Made by a program: the position numbers and the translations under genes. DNA of 64,000 nt from an uncultured Eubacterium sp. (GTDB taxonomy: Bacteria; Bacillota; Clostridia; Oscillospirales; Acutalibacteraceae): assembly GCA_910577195.1 (NCBI GenBank), contig CAJTLP010000002.1, positions 248,001 through 312,000 on the forward strand, given 5' to 3'. Positions 40,489 through 48,152 of the stretch are shown here, in pieces (the stretch's first letter is position 1; each line of letters begins with the position of its first letter). The notes under the pieces were generated by a model that searched no databases, was not told where the DNA came from, and saw only the letters and a program-made list of their open reading frames with translations.

Positions 40489-42252
40489 TCATCTGACTGC
40501 ATATTTATTGAGATATTCCTCAAAGCTTTCCATAAAGTATTTATTATCGGAAGTTTTAACTCCTTTAAGATAGCTGTGGGTCTTATAGCTGCCCTGTGAA
40601 AGCTCAATGATACATACAGCAAGGTTTGAACAGTGGTCGGCAATACGCTCAAAGGAATTGATGATGTCAAAGAAAAGCATACCGTTTTCAATACTGCATT
40701 CGCCGTCACTCATACGCTTGGAGTGTTTTGCACGCAGCTGAGCTTTAAGGTTATTGATAACCTGCTCAAGGGGTTCAATTGTCTGTGCCAGATCAATGTC
40801 ATTGTTGATAAATGCATTGGTTGAATTCTCGATGATTTCCTTAACTGCTCTGCCCATAATGTCAAGCTCTTTGTTGGCATCTGCTGAGAAATGGATTTTC
40901 TCCATATGCATTTTGCGTTTCGTTTTCAGAATATTTACGCCGTAGTCGCCGATACGTTCAAAATTACCGATAGCATGGGAATATTTGCTTGCTCGCATTG
41001 AATCTTCAATGCTCAGATCAAGTGCACTTATTTTCAGAAGATAGGTTTCAAGCGCATCCTCGTATTGGTCAAGGAGCTTTTCGTTTTCTTTTATTTTTTC
41101 ATCTTTGATTTTGCTGTAGAATTTAATGAAATCAATGCTCATTGAAATGTTCTTTTTTGCAAGAAGAGCCATTTCGTCGCATTGTTCCTTGATTTTATCA
41201 AGCGCATAGGCAGGAGAACGGAGAAAACGGTCGTCAACAAGACCGGTATCCTCCTCTTTGATTCCTTCCTGCGGATCATCCTTAATAATGATGCACATCA
41301 GCTTTTCAAGCAGGGTGCCGAAGGGGAAGAGGATGATTGTTGTGAATATGTTGAATACAGAGTGAATTATTGCAATACTTGCCGGACCTACCGCTTCTTC
41401 AATAAACGGAAGATCAAATATTGCATTTGCACCGTAAAACAAAGCACTAGCCAAAACAACGCCGATTACGTTGAATACAAGATGTGCTCCTGCTGCACGT
41501 TTTGCATTTTTGTTTGCTCCGACAGAAGAGAGAAGAACCGTTGTGCAGGAACCAATATTCTGACCGAGAACGATTGGAAATGCTGCCGAAACGGATACTG
41601 CGCCTGTTGCAGACAGTGCCTGTAAAATACCGACTGATGCTGACGAGCTCTGCATAACGGTTGTAAGAAGAAATCCTGCTGCAATGCCGAGAACAGGATT
41701 AGAGAATTTTGTGAGTATTCCGGTGAATTCAGGTATATTTTTAAGTCCCTCAACAGAGTTGCTCATAGTGTCCATACCTATCATAAGCAATGCAAAGCCT
41801 AAAAGAATTGTTGAGATGCTTTTCTTTTTTTCGCTTTTTGCAAACATAAAAATAACAATGCCGATAAAAGCAAGTAGCGGTGCAAAAGACGAGGGCTTCA
41901 GAAGCTGAATGAAGATATTTGAATCGGCATCTATTCCGGTCAGGGATAATATCCAGGCAGTAACAGTTGTACCGATATTGGCACCCATTATGATTCCGAT
42001 AACCTGTCTCAGTGCCATAATACCGCTGTTTACAAAGCCAACGGCCATGACGGTTACTGCGCCGGACGATTGAATTACCGCCGTTACAATCATACCGAGC
42101 AAAACACCCTTGATACGGTTGTTCGTCATTTTCTCAAGTATACTTTCAAGCTTGCCGCCGCTGATTTTTTCCAGGCTCGAGCCCATTACATTCATACCGA
42201 AAAGGAACATTGCCAGACCGCCGAGCAGTGTTAAAACGTCAAATATTGTCAT
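40489..42252 (-). CDS. Na+/phosphate cotransporter with C-terminal PhoU domain
   Basis: 587-aa NptA/YjbB-type protein. Two inverted membrane repeats each carry the QSS motif (GMIVTAVIQSSGAVTV and LLTTVMQSSSASVG), and the last 200 residues form a PhoU-like helical domain (RASKYSHAIGNFERIGD, SFERIADHCSNLAVC). It imports, or in some members exports, phosphate with sodium. It is first in the operon with phoB and phoR. Start ATG at 42252 has GAGGTAC as SD. Confidence 0.92.
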   Translation of the reverse strand: MTIFDVLTLLGGLAMFLFGMNVMGSSLEKISGGKLESILEKMTNNRIKGVLLGMIVTAVIQSSGAVTVMAVGFVNSGIMALRQVIGIIMGANIGTTVTAWILSLTGIDADSNIFIQLLKPSSFAPLLAFIGIVIFMFAKSEKKKSISTILLGFALLMIGMDTMSNSVEGLKNIPEFTGILTKFSNPVLGIAAGFLLTTVMQSSSASVGILQALSATGAVSVSAAFPIVLGQNIGSCTTVLLSSVGANKNAKRAAGAHLVFNVIGVVLASALFYGANAIFDLPFIEEAVGPASIAIIHSVFNIFTTIILFPFGTLLEKLMCIIIKDDPQEGIKEEDTGLVDDRFLRSPAYALDKIKEQCDEMALLAKKNISMSIDFIKFYSKIKDEKIKENEKLLDQYEDALETYLLKISALDLSIEDSMRASKYSHAIGNFERIGDYGVNILKTKRKMHMEKIHFSADANKELDIMGRAVKEIIENSTNAFINNDIDLAQTIEPLEQVINNLKAQLRAKHSKRMSDGECSIENGMLFFDIINSFERIADHCSNLAVCIIELSQGSYKTHSYLKGVKTSDNKYFMESFEEYLNKYAVR

Positions 42253-42375
42253 ATGCTGTACCTCGTGACTTAATTCTGATAATTAAATCATTTATAAAAA
42301 TATGTTGATTTGATTGCCTTTATATCATTTTTTTGAAAAATCCTGTTATATATTAAAATTCCTTAGTTAAAATAC

Positions 42376-42404
42376 AGTATAATTTATGTTAAATCTATGT
42401 TAAA
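42376..42404 (-). promoter_or_regulatory. Pho-box-like promoter of the symporter-phoB-phoR operon
   Basis: On the minus strand two TTAACA repeats (42398-42403 and 42387-42392, period 11) overlap a -35 TTTAAC (42399-42404). A 17-base spacer and TATACT (42376-42381) follow. TTAACA repeats with this period are the known PhoP binding pattern in Bacillus. Confidence 0.6.
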
Positions 42405-42415
42405 TCTTGATGTTT

Positions 42416-42461
42416 TTAAGCAAGTGAGATAAATCTGAACAAGCCTAAAGCGGCGTGCTTA
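42416..42461. repeat. 46-nt structured repeat, copy 2
   Basis: Same orientation and 44/46 identity to 19270-19315. It lies just upstream of the Pho-box promoter and directly after the end of the PHP gene, outside any coding sequence. Confidence 0.6.
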
Positions 42462-42463
42462 TG

Positions 42464-43414
42464 CTATTCACAGTAGATTGGTGAGGTGATTGCCAGCAGC
42501 TGACTTTCAGTATCCACACTTCCCCAGAGCTCTGCTCTGTACCAGTGACCTCTTTCAAGGTTCAATCTTACGTGACGCTCGTCAAATCTGGTTTCAAGCA
42601 CGATTTTACCGCCGTTTGTAACGATTCTTATGGTTTTGTATTTTACAGCCTCGTCGCCCGCGTTCTTTTCACGGGAGTGAATATCCGTAAAAAAGCTGAA
42701 GGTGTATGTGCCTTTCTTTACGGTATCACCGATTGAATATGTATTGCCGTATCTGTGGAGCTTGAACAGGAATTTCACACCTGTTGAGACAACAGTCTTT
42801 CCCATACGGATTGCACGGATTGCCTGCTGTTCGTTTACATCACCGTCAATATCTATGTAGGTGCAGCCGTAGTGTCCGCCGTTTTCAGGTCTGTGCCAGT
42901 CCCTGCCGTAGGAGGCGGCAATTCTGTATCCTTTATCAAGAAGTGATGTCCAAAGCTCAAGGGATTTGGTGTTTTCACTTGTGATTCTTGTCAGATCCTC
43001 GTGCCATATTTCCATATAGTCAACGTTGTTCCAGTTTTTTACATTGAATTCCCATCTGCCGCCTGTGCAGATGGGTGAGCCCATTTGAAACGGATGAGCA
43101 ATTCCCACAATACCGCCGGCAGCCTTAACCTCTTTTATCTTTTCGTCAATATTGTTAGGTACGGCATCACGCCAGTCCACAAACTGTTTGGCACCTAAGA
43201 CGAGCATATGTCCGAAATATGTTGTCCATTCAATGCCTCTTATGCTCGGCAGTATGCTGTCGTCAAGTTCCGTGTGGCCTGAAAAGGTGTTATGGTCAGT
43301 CAGTGCGATTAAGGAAAGGTGATCTGCCTTTGCATTTTCCAAAAGCTCCTTGACCTGAAATGCACCGTCTGAATGTATTGTGTGGCAATGCAGTTCGCAT
43401 GGAAGATAACTCAT
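42464..43414 (-). CDS. CehA/McbA-type PHP-domain metallohydrolase
   Basis: 316-aa PHP protein. Metal-binding motifs are ELHCHTIHSDGAF, ALTDHNTFSGH, GIAHPFQ and GRDWHRPE. The C-terminal 90 residues form a beta domain (YTFSFFTDIHSREKN). CehA family members hydrolyse phosphoester or carbamate bonds. It overlaps the stop of a small upstream gene by one base (TAATG) and appears to act with it. It belongs to a group with the PI-PLC-like protein encoded on the other strand, suggesting work on phosphodiesters. Confidence 0.85.
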   Translation of the reverse strand: MSYLPCELHCHTIHSDGAFQVKELLENAKADHLSLIALTDHNTFSGHTELDDSILPSIRGIEWTTYFGHMLVLGAKQFVDWRDAVPNNIDEKIKEVKAAGGIVGIAHPFQMGSPICTGGRWEFNVKNWNNVDYMEIWHEDLTRITSENTKSLELWTSLLDKGYRIAASYGRDWHRPENGGHYGCTYIDIDGDVNEQQAIRAIRMGKTVVSTGVKFLFKLHRYGNTYSIGDTVKKGTYTFSFFTDIHSREKNAGDEAVKYKTIRIVTNGGKIVLETRFDERHVRLNLERGHWYRAELWGSVDTESQLLAITSPIYCE

Positions 43415-43854
43415 TATTCAGCCTCTCCTTCAATTTCAATCGTATAGTCCACATCACAGGAAACATGGTGCACATTCAAAACGATGTCCCATTCACCTGC
43501 GGTGATTTTACCCTTCATAAAACCCGGTGATGCATACTCTCTGCTGATGGTATGCTCCTGTATATCATCCTGACGGTGTGCTGCACCTCGATAAGTACCG
43601 CAGCTGTCAAGGGACAGGGTAATCAGATTTTTTACAGGCAGGTAGTCGGCAGGTCTGCCAATCAGGTTTTCGTCGTATTTGTCAAAGCAGTTTCTTACGG
43701 TTATAACAGCTTTCTCCCTGTCCTCAAGTGTTTTGGGGGAATAGTGATACTTGATTTTTAATGTCTTTATATTTGCAGGTACATCAAATTTGTGCATAAG
43801 ATTTGTTTTGTCGTTGGCAGTTGTGATTCTGCCCTTTGTGCAGAATATAAGCAT
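43414..43854 (-). CDS. Small beta-rich partner of the CehA-type protein
   Basis: 146-aa protein, unknown family, no signal peptide. It contains DVPANIKTLKIKYHYSP, CFDKYDENLIGRPADYL and a beta-rich C-terminus (WDIVLNVHHVSCDVDYTIEI). Similar segments occur fused before CehA-type PHP domains, so this may be a split accessory domain. Start is the ATG at 43854 with GGAGGTG at five bases; the frame is open 20 codons further but without a SD. Coupled to the PHP gene. Confidence 0.6.
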   Translation of the reverse strand: MLIFCTKGRITTANDKTNLMHKFDVPANIKTLKIKYHYSPKTLEDREKAVITVRNCFDKYDENLIGRPADYLPVKNLITLSLDSCGTYRGAAHRQDDIQEHTISREYASPGFMKGKITAGEWDIVLNVHHVSCDVDYTIEIEGEAE

Positions 43855-43959
43855 AAGCACCTCCGAAAAGGAAATATATACTATAATTATAAAATAGAAT
43901 ACAGATATTTTCAATTGCTATTTATAACTAAAAATGTTATATTAAATTTGGTGATAAAG

Positions 43960-44856
43960 ATGAATTCGGAAAAGATAAACCTTAGAAAATGGATGGAAAA
44001 TATTGACGATAACAGAGACCTGCTCAGCCTGAATTTAGTGGGTACGCACGACTGTGTGACACAGTATGTTCAGCTTTCGTATTTTGCAAGATGTCAGGAC
44101 AGGAATATTTATGAACAGCTTTGTATCGGTGTAAGAGGACTCGACATCAGAGTCAAGTCAAAGGGCGACAGGCTGAAAATGGTACACGCTTTTACGAAAG
44201 CGTTTGTAAAGCCCAGCCATTTATCTGCCTGGATGGATATGGAGGATGTACTGGAGCATTGCTATCACTTTCTTGATGAGAATCCCAGTGAAACGATTGT
44301 CTTTCAGTTTAAAAACGACAGCGGCAGGGAAATGGAAAAATGCTTTGATATTCTCTATAATACCTATATTAAAGCAGATCAGGACAGGTGGTATCTTGAA
44401 AACAGAGTGCCTGACCTTTGTGAATGTCGCGGAAAAATTGTACTTATCCGACGCTGTAAAATGGCAGACAGGGAAGAGTATAATGACAGGAACAGCGGAA
44501 TTGATTTTTCAAAATGGGTAGAGCAGGTTACAGTAGAACCTGAGCCGCTCACCCTGAAAACAGGCGGCGAGAATGATGTCTCCTTTATTATTCTGGACCG
44601 ATTCAAGTATAAGCCTGTTCCGAGATGGAGTGAGTGTATTAAACCGTTTCTTGACAGGATGAAGCCCTTTGACGGTACATATATTATAAATTATCTTTCA
44701 ACCTCAGGGGGACTTAAAGGTCCTTACAACAATGCAAAATATATAAATCCTGAATTTATGGCTTATCCCCTTGACAGTGAAAATTATTATGGTATGATTT
44801 ACGTTGATTTTCCTACACCTGAGCTTACGGAAAAAATAATCAGAACGAATTTCTGA
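43960..44856 (+). CDS. PI-PLC X-domain phosphodiesterase
   Basis: 298-aa protein of the bacterial phosphatidylinositol-specific phospholipase C fold. Catalytic histidine one is in NLVGTHDCVTQY, followed by GVRGLDIRV, the second His in KMVHAFTK, and TIVFQFKND. No signal peptide is visible, so it may be intracellular or exported otherwise. It starts at the ATG at 43960 with GGTGAT at six bases. The GH43 gene follows after nine bases. It could cleave glycerophosphoinositol or other phosphodiesters. Confidence 0.82.
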   Translation: MNSEKINLRKWMENIDDNRDLLSLNLVGTHDCVTQYVQLSYFARCQDRNIYEQLCIGVRGLDIRVKSKGDRLKMVHAFTKAFVKPSHLSAWMDMEDVLEHCYHFLDENPSETIVFQFKNDSGREMEKCFDILYNTYIKADQDRWYLENRVPDLCECRGKIVLIRRCKMADREEYNDRNSGIDFSKWVEQVTVEPEPLTLKTGGENDVSFIILDRFKYKPVPRWSECIKPFLDRMKPFDGTYIINYLSTSGGLKGPYNNAKYINPEFMAYPLDSENYYGMIYVDFPTPELTEKIIRTNF

Positions 44857-44865
44857 GGTGTTCGT

Positions 44866-45717
44866 ATGAAACTGAACGAAATAAATATACGTGATCCTTT
44901 TGTATTAAAAGAAAAGGATACCTACTATCTTTATGGTACAAGGGCAAAGAACTTCGGTCAGAATGTCGGTGGCTTCGATGTTTATAAATCAACTGATTTG
45001 GAGCAGTGGAGCGACCCTGTAACCTGTTTTGATTCCGAGAAAAACGGTTTCAACCGTCAGGTGAACTGGGCACCTGAGGTGCATAAGTACAAAGACAGCT
45101 TTTATATGTTTGCTACTTTTACAAGGGAAAACGGCTTAAGAGGAGTGTTTGTCTTAAAGGCAGACAATCCTATGGGACCCTTTGAGGTGTATTCACCGAA
45201 GGCGGTCACACCTGAGGAATGGGAATGCCTTGACGGTACACTCTATGTGAATAAAAAGGGTGAGCCTTATCTTGTATTCTGCCACGAGCATACGCAGATT
45301 GTTGACGGAACTGTCTGCTATGTAAAGCTGAGTGATGATTTGAAAACGGCAGTCGGCGAGCCTGTGTATCTTTTTTCAGGCTCTTCACCTGAGTGGGCAG
45401 ACGTAAAGCCTGAGGGTGAGCATTATATAACCGACGGACCTTTTATGTACAGAACAAGCGGCGGAGAGCTCCTTTTAATCTGGTCAACCTTTATTGACCA
45501 TAAATACGCTCAGTGCATTGCAAAGTCTGATAACGGTGATATTGACGGAAAATTCATTCACCTTCCTCCGCTTATTACAGACGACGGCGGACACGGAATG
45601 ATTTTTAACGCAGGAGATAAGTTGATGCTGACCTTCCATACACCGAATCAGACAGGCTATGAACGACCTGTGTTCCGCGAGCTGGAGGACTTGGGAAATA
45701 CAATAAAAATGAAATAG
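44866..45717 (+). CDS. Glycoside hydrolase family 43 protein
   Basis: 283-aa five-bladed propeller hydrolase. The general base Asp lies in NIRDPFVLKE, WAPEVHKYKDSFYMF is the next conserved block, and the acid Glu may be in ECLDGTLYV or WADVKPEGEHYITDGPFMY. GH43 removes arabinose or xylose from arabinoxylan and arabinan side chains. No signal peptide; intracellular action on imported oligosaccharides is likely. It forms a two-gene unit with the PI-PLC-like gene, an unusual pairing. Confidence 0.85.
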   Translation: MKLNEINIRDPFVLKEKDTYYLYGTRAKNFGQNVGGFDVYKSTDLEQWSDPVTCFDSEKNGFNRQVNWAPEVHKYKDSFYMFATFTRENGLRGVFVLKADNPMGPFEVYSPKAVTPEEWECLDGTLYVNKKGEPYLVFCHEHTQIVDGTVCYVKLSDDLKTAVGEPVYLFSGSSPEWADVKPEGEHYITDGPFMYRTSGGELLLIWSTFIDHKYAQCIAKSDNGDIDGKFIHLPPLITDDGGHGMIFNAGDKLMLTFHTPNQTGYERPVFRELEDLGNTIKMK

Positions 45718-45826
45718 CCAAGCACATCTGTTTTAATAAAGATGCCGTAACGATTGTTTTTTTAACATTCCTTATGGCATTTTATCTTAGATATATTTTT
45801 GTATGTAGAAAGCAAGGGAATTAAAT

Positions 45827-46525
45827 ATGAAAATAGCAATATGTGATGATGAGCAAATATATATTGATAATATTGCTGAGCATTTGGATATCTTTTCGGC
45901 AGAAAACAATATTGATTTTGAAAAAAGTATATTTACAAACTCTGCGGATATTCTGGCAAGTGATATCAGATTTGATATTGCTGTTCTTGATGTTGAGATG
46001 GATAATATTAACGGCATCAAATTAGGCTCAGAGCTGAGGAAAAGGAATCCGCATATTATTCTTATTTATGTTACGGCTTACAGAAAATATCTTGATGATG
46101 CATTGAATCTCAATGCTGTCAGATTTTTTGAAAAGCCGCTTGATCCCCAGAGATTTTACAGGGGACTGCATGATGCGGTTAAAAGAATTGATAATACCTC
46201 AATCAGCTTTTATCTGAAGGATCAGGAGCTTACCGAACGTATATCGGCACAGGACATTATTTTTGTGGAAATTGAAAAGCGAAAAACAAAGGTTGTTACC
46301 CGTGATAAGGAATACCACTCGGATCATCATATCAGCTTCTGGCAGGATAAACTTACAAGTACAATATTTATATCTCCGCATAAAAGCTATATTATCAATT
46401 TTAATTATGTAACAGCATATGAAAGGAATTATGTAATTCTTGACGAAAGATACAAAGTAAATATTGCAAGAAATAAGCAGGCTGATTTTTATCGGAAGTT
46501 TATGCAGTACGTGGAGGGAAGATAA
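45827..46525 (+). CDS. LytTR-family response regulator
   Basis: 232-aa AgrA/LytR-type regulator. The receiver has AICDDEQ and acceptor Asp in IAVLDVEMDNINGI. The LytTR DNA-binding domain follows from about residue 125 (DIIFVEIEKRKTKVV, SPHKSYIINFNYV). Its stop shares a base with the ATG of a broken histidine kinase gene, the usual partner, so the two-component system has lost its sensor. The upstream 109-base gap shows only a weak hairpin ATGCC/GGCAT. SD AAGCAAGGG. Confidence 0.9.
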   Translation: MKIAICDDEQIYIDNIAEHLDIFSAENNIDFEKSIFTNSADILASDIRFDIAVLDVEMDNINGIKLGSELRKRNPHIILIYVTAYRKYLDDALNLNAVRFFEKPLDPQRFYRGLHDAVKRIDNTSISFYLKDQELTERISAQDIIFVEIEKRKTKVVTRDKEYHSDHHISFWQDKLTSTIFISPHKSYIINFNYVTAYERNYVILDERYKVNIARNKQADFYRKFMQYVEGR

Positions 46526-46644
46526 TGGTTCGCAGCGCAGTTGTGATTGTGATTTATATTTTTGAAATGCTGGTTTCATTTTGCTTTTTTTCAAGAATAT
46601 GTGAAAGAAAGAGAAATATAGGCGCAACAATTTTAATCGTTTGA
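46525..46644 (+). pseudogene. N-terminal fragment of an AgrC-like histidine kinase
   Basis: 39 residues starting MVRSAVVIVIYIFEMLVSF, a first membrane helix followed by basic residues, with TAATG coupling to the LytTR gene and SD GTGGAGGG. The frame ends at TGA 46642-46644, where the sequence passes into an unrelated LRR gene in another frame. The missing body includes all kinase motifs. Confidence 0.65.
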
Positions 46645-47954
46645 GAGAGGTTATAATACCTGAGAGTGTAACAAGCATAGGAACACAAGTCTTTATGGAT
46701 TGCGACGTTTTAAAAAATATCGTAATACCCGATAGCGTAACAGAACTTGGAATCGGTGTATTTAGAGACTGTGTAAACTTAAAGAGTGTAAAATTATCGA
46801 GTGGTTTAACAAAAATAAGTGAAAGTACATTCAGCGGATGCGAAAATCTTACAAGTGTAATAGGAACTGAAAATATAAAGTATATTGGAAGAAATGCATT
46901 TTTGAATTGCAAAATTTTGAAAAATATGTTTTTCTCTTCAGCTTTGGAAAGTATAGATTATAGTGCATTTGGTTCCTGCAATAATTTAGCCGATGTATAT
47001 TATTGTGCAGATGTGAATAATTGGAACAAGGTATTAATTGAAGCAGGTAATGCATGTCTGACACAGGCAAATTTCCATTTTCATAATTCGGATAACGGTG
47101 TGATTACAAAAAAAGCAACCTGCTCTGCTGAGGGTATCAGAACCTATACCTGCTATATTTGCAACGCAACAAGAACAGAGACAATCCCTGCCACTGCAAA
47201 GCATACATATACCGAAAAGGTTATAGCTCCAACCTGTGCAAAAAATGGATATACCCTTCATTCCTGTACAGGCTGCGGAACTTATTATATGAGTGATTAT
47301 GTTCATACCACAGGTCACGGCAGCAAAACATACCGTGCATTGGTCGGTAAGGCAACACCTTCTAAAAACGGCAGTGCAGTAACCATTTGCTCTACCTGTG
47401 ATACCGTTGTGAAAAAGGAGACTATTTATTATCCTAAAACAATCAGCCTTTCAAGAACCGCTTATACATACAATGGAAAGGTGCAGACACCGACTGTTAC
47501 AGTAAAGGACAGCAAAGGCAAGGCACTGAAAAAGGATACGGACTATACCGTAAGCTATGCAAGCGGCAGAAAGAATGTGGGCAGATACGCAGTTACCATT
47601 ACCTTTAAGGGTAATTACAGCGGTACAAAAACACTGTATTATAATATTGCACCGCAGGGAACAAAGGTAACAAAGCTGACTGCAAAATCAAAGGGTTTTG
47701 TAGTTCAGTGGGCAACACAGAAGAATCAGACAACAGGCTATCAGATTCAGTACAGCACAAGCAGCAATTTTAGCAATGCGACAACTGTAACTATGCCGAA
47801 GAACACATATTATGCAAGAAACATCACAGGCCGTGCAGGCGGTAAAAAGCATTATGTACGTGTTCGTACTTATAAGACAGTAAAGTTCAACGGCAAAAAT
47901 TACAATATCTATTCTGCCTGGAGCGATACAAAAACCGTCACAACAAAAAGATAG
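46641..47954 (+). CDS. 5'-truncated BspA-like leucine-rich repeat protein with FN3 end
   Basis: About 437 residues read from TTG. LRR_5 repeats (VIIPESVTSIGTQVF, IVIPDSVTELGIGVF, LSSGLTKISESTFSGC) come first, then Cys-pair repeats (CSAEGIRTYTCYICNATR, CAKNGYTLHSCTGCG), a YxYNGKVQTPTV-type domain, and a fibronectin type III end. Proteins of this type are secreted and bind surfaces, yet signal peptide and N-terminal repeats are missing here. The frame begins exactly at the junction with the kinase fragment, so it is a rearranged, probably unexpressed or mis-localised gene. Confidence 0.75.
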   Translation: MREVIIPESVTSIGTQVFMDCDVLKNIVIPDSVTELGIGVFRDCVNLKSVKLSSGLTKISESTFSGCENLTSVIGTENIKYIGRNAFLNCKILKNMFFSSALESIDYSAFGSCNNLADVYYCADVNNWNKVLIEAGNACLTQANFHFHNSDNGVITKKATCSAEGIRTYTCYICNATRTETIPATAKHTYTEKVIAPTCAKNGYTLHSCTGCGTYYMSDYVHTTGHGSKTYRALVGKATPSKNGSAVTICSTCDTVVKKETIYYPKTISLSRTAYTYNGKVQTPTVTVKDSKGKALKKDTDYTVSYASGRKNVGRYAVTITFKGNYSGTKTLYYNIAPQGTKVTKLTAKSKGFVVQWATQKNQTTGYQIQYSTSSNFSNATTVTMPKNTYYARNITGRAGGKKHYVRVRTYKTVKFNGKNYNIYSAWSDTKTVTTKR

Positions 47955-47972
47955 TAATGAGCGGATAACAAA

Positions 47973-48006
47973 AAAAGAACTCGGTTGATACCGAGTTCTT
48001 TTTTTA
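47973..48006 (+). terminator. Terminator after the LRR gene
   Basis: 14-bp stem AAAAAGAACTCGGT with ACCGAGTTCTTTTT (47973-47986 and 47991-48004), loop TGAT. The stem is nearly the same as the terminator after hypA. Confidence 0.85.
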
Positions 48007-48046
48007 TGAATTGTTGTTTAGTGTACAAACAATGTTATTGATATTC

Positions 48047-48118
48047 TGTAGGGAACGATTCCATATCGTCCCCTAAAATTTTAATAATGTTCGGGCGGAT
48101 ATTGAATCCGCCCCTACA
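48047..48118. repeat. Compact REP-like palindromic element
   Basis: 72-bp block with ends TGTAGGG and CCCCTACA. Inside are two hairpins: GGGAACGAT/ATCGTCCCC and GGGCGGAT-ATTGA-ATCCGCCC (about 48093-48114). It is much more GC-rich than its surroundings and non-coding. Confidence 0.6.
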
Positions 48119-48152
48119 AAAAAAGAAATACATTGTTATACGTAATGTATTT
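48118..48152 (-). terminator. Terminator of the beta-mannosidase gene
   Basis: 9-bp stem AAATACATT (48126-48134) with AATGTATTT (48144-48152) overlapping the stop codon. CTTTTTTT follows on the minus strand. Confidence 0.7.

Noticed and set aside
46199..46912. 237-codon minus-strand frame across the kinase/LRR junction
   Set aside because: Antisense to the LytTR and LRR coding regions, no SD or promoter, no recognisable domain.
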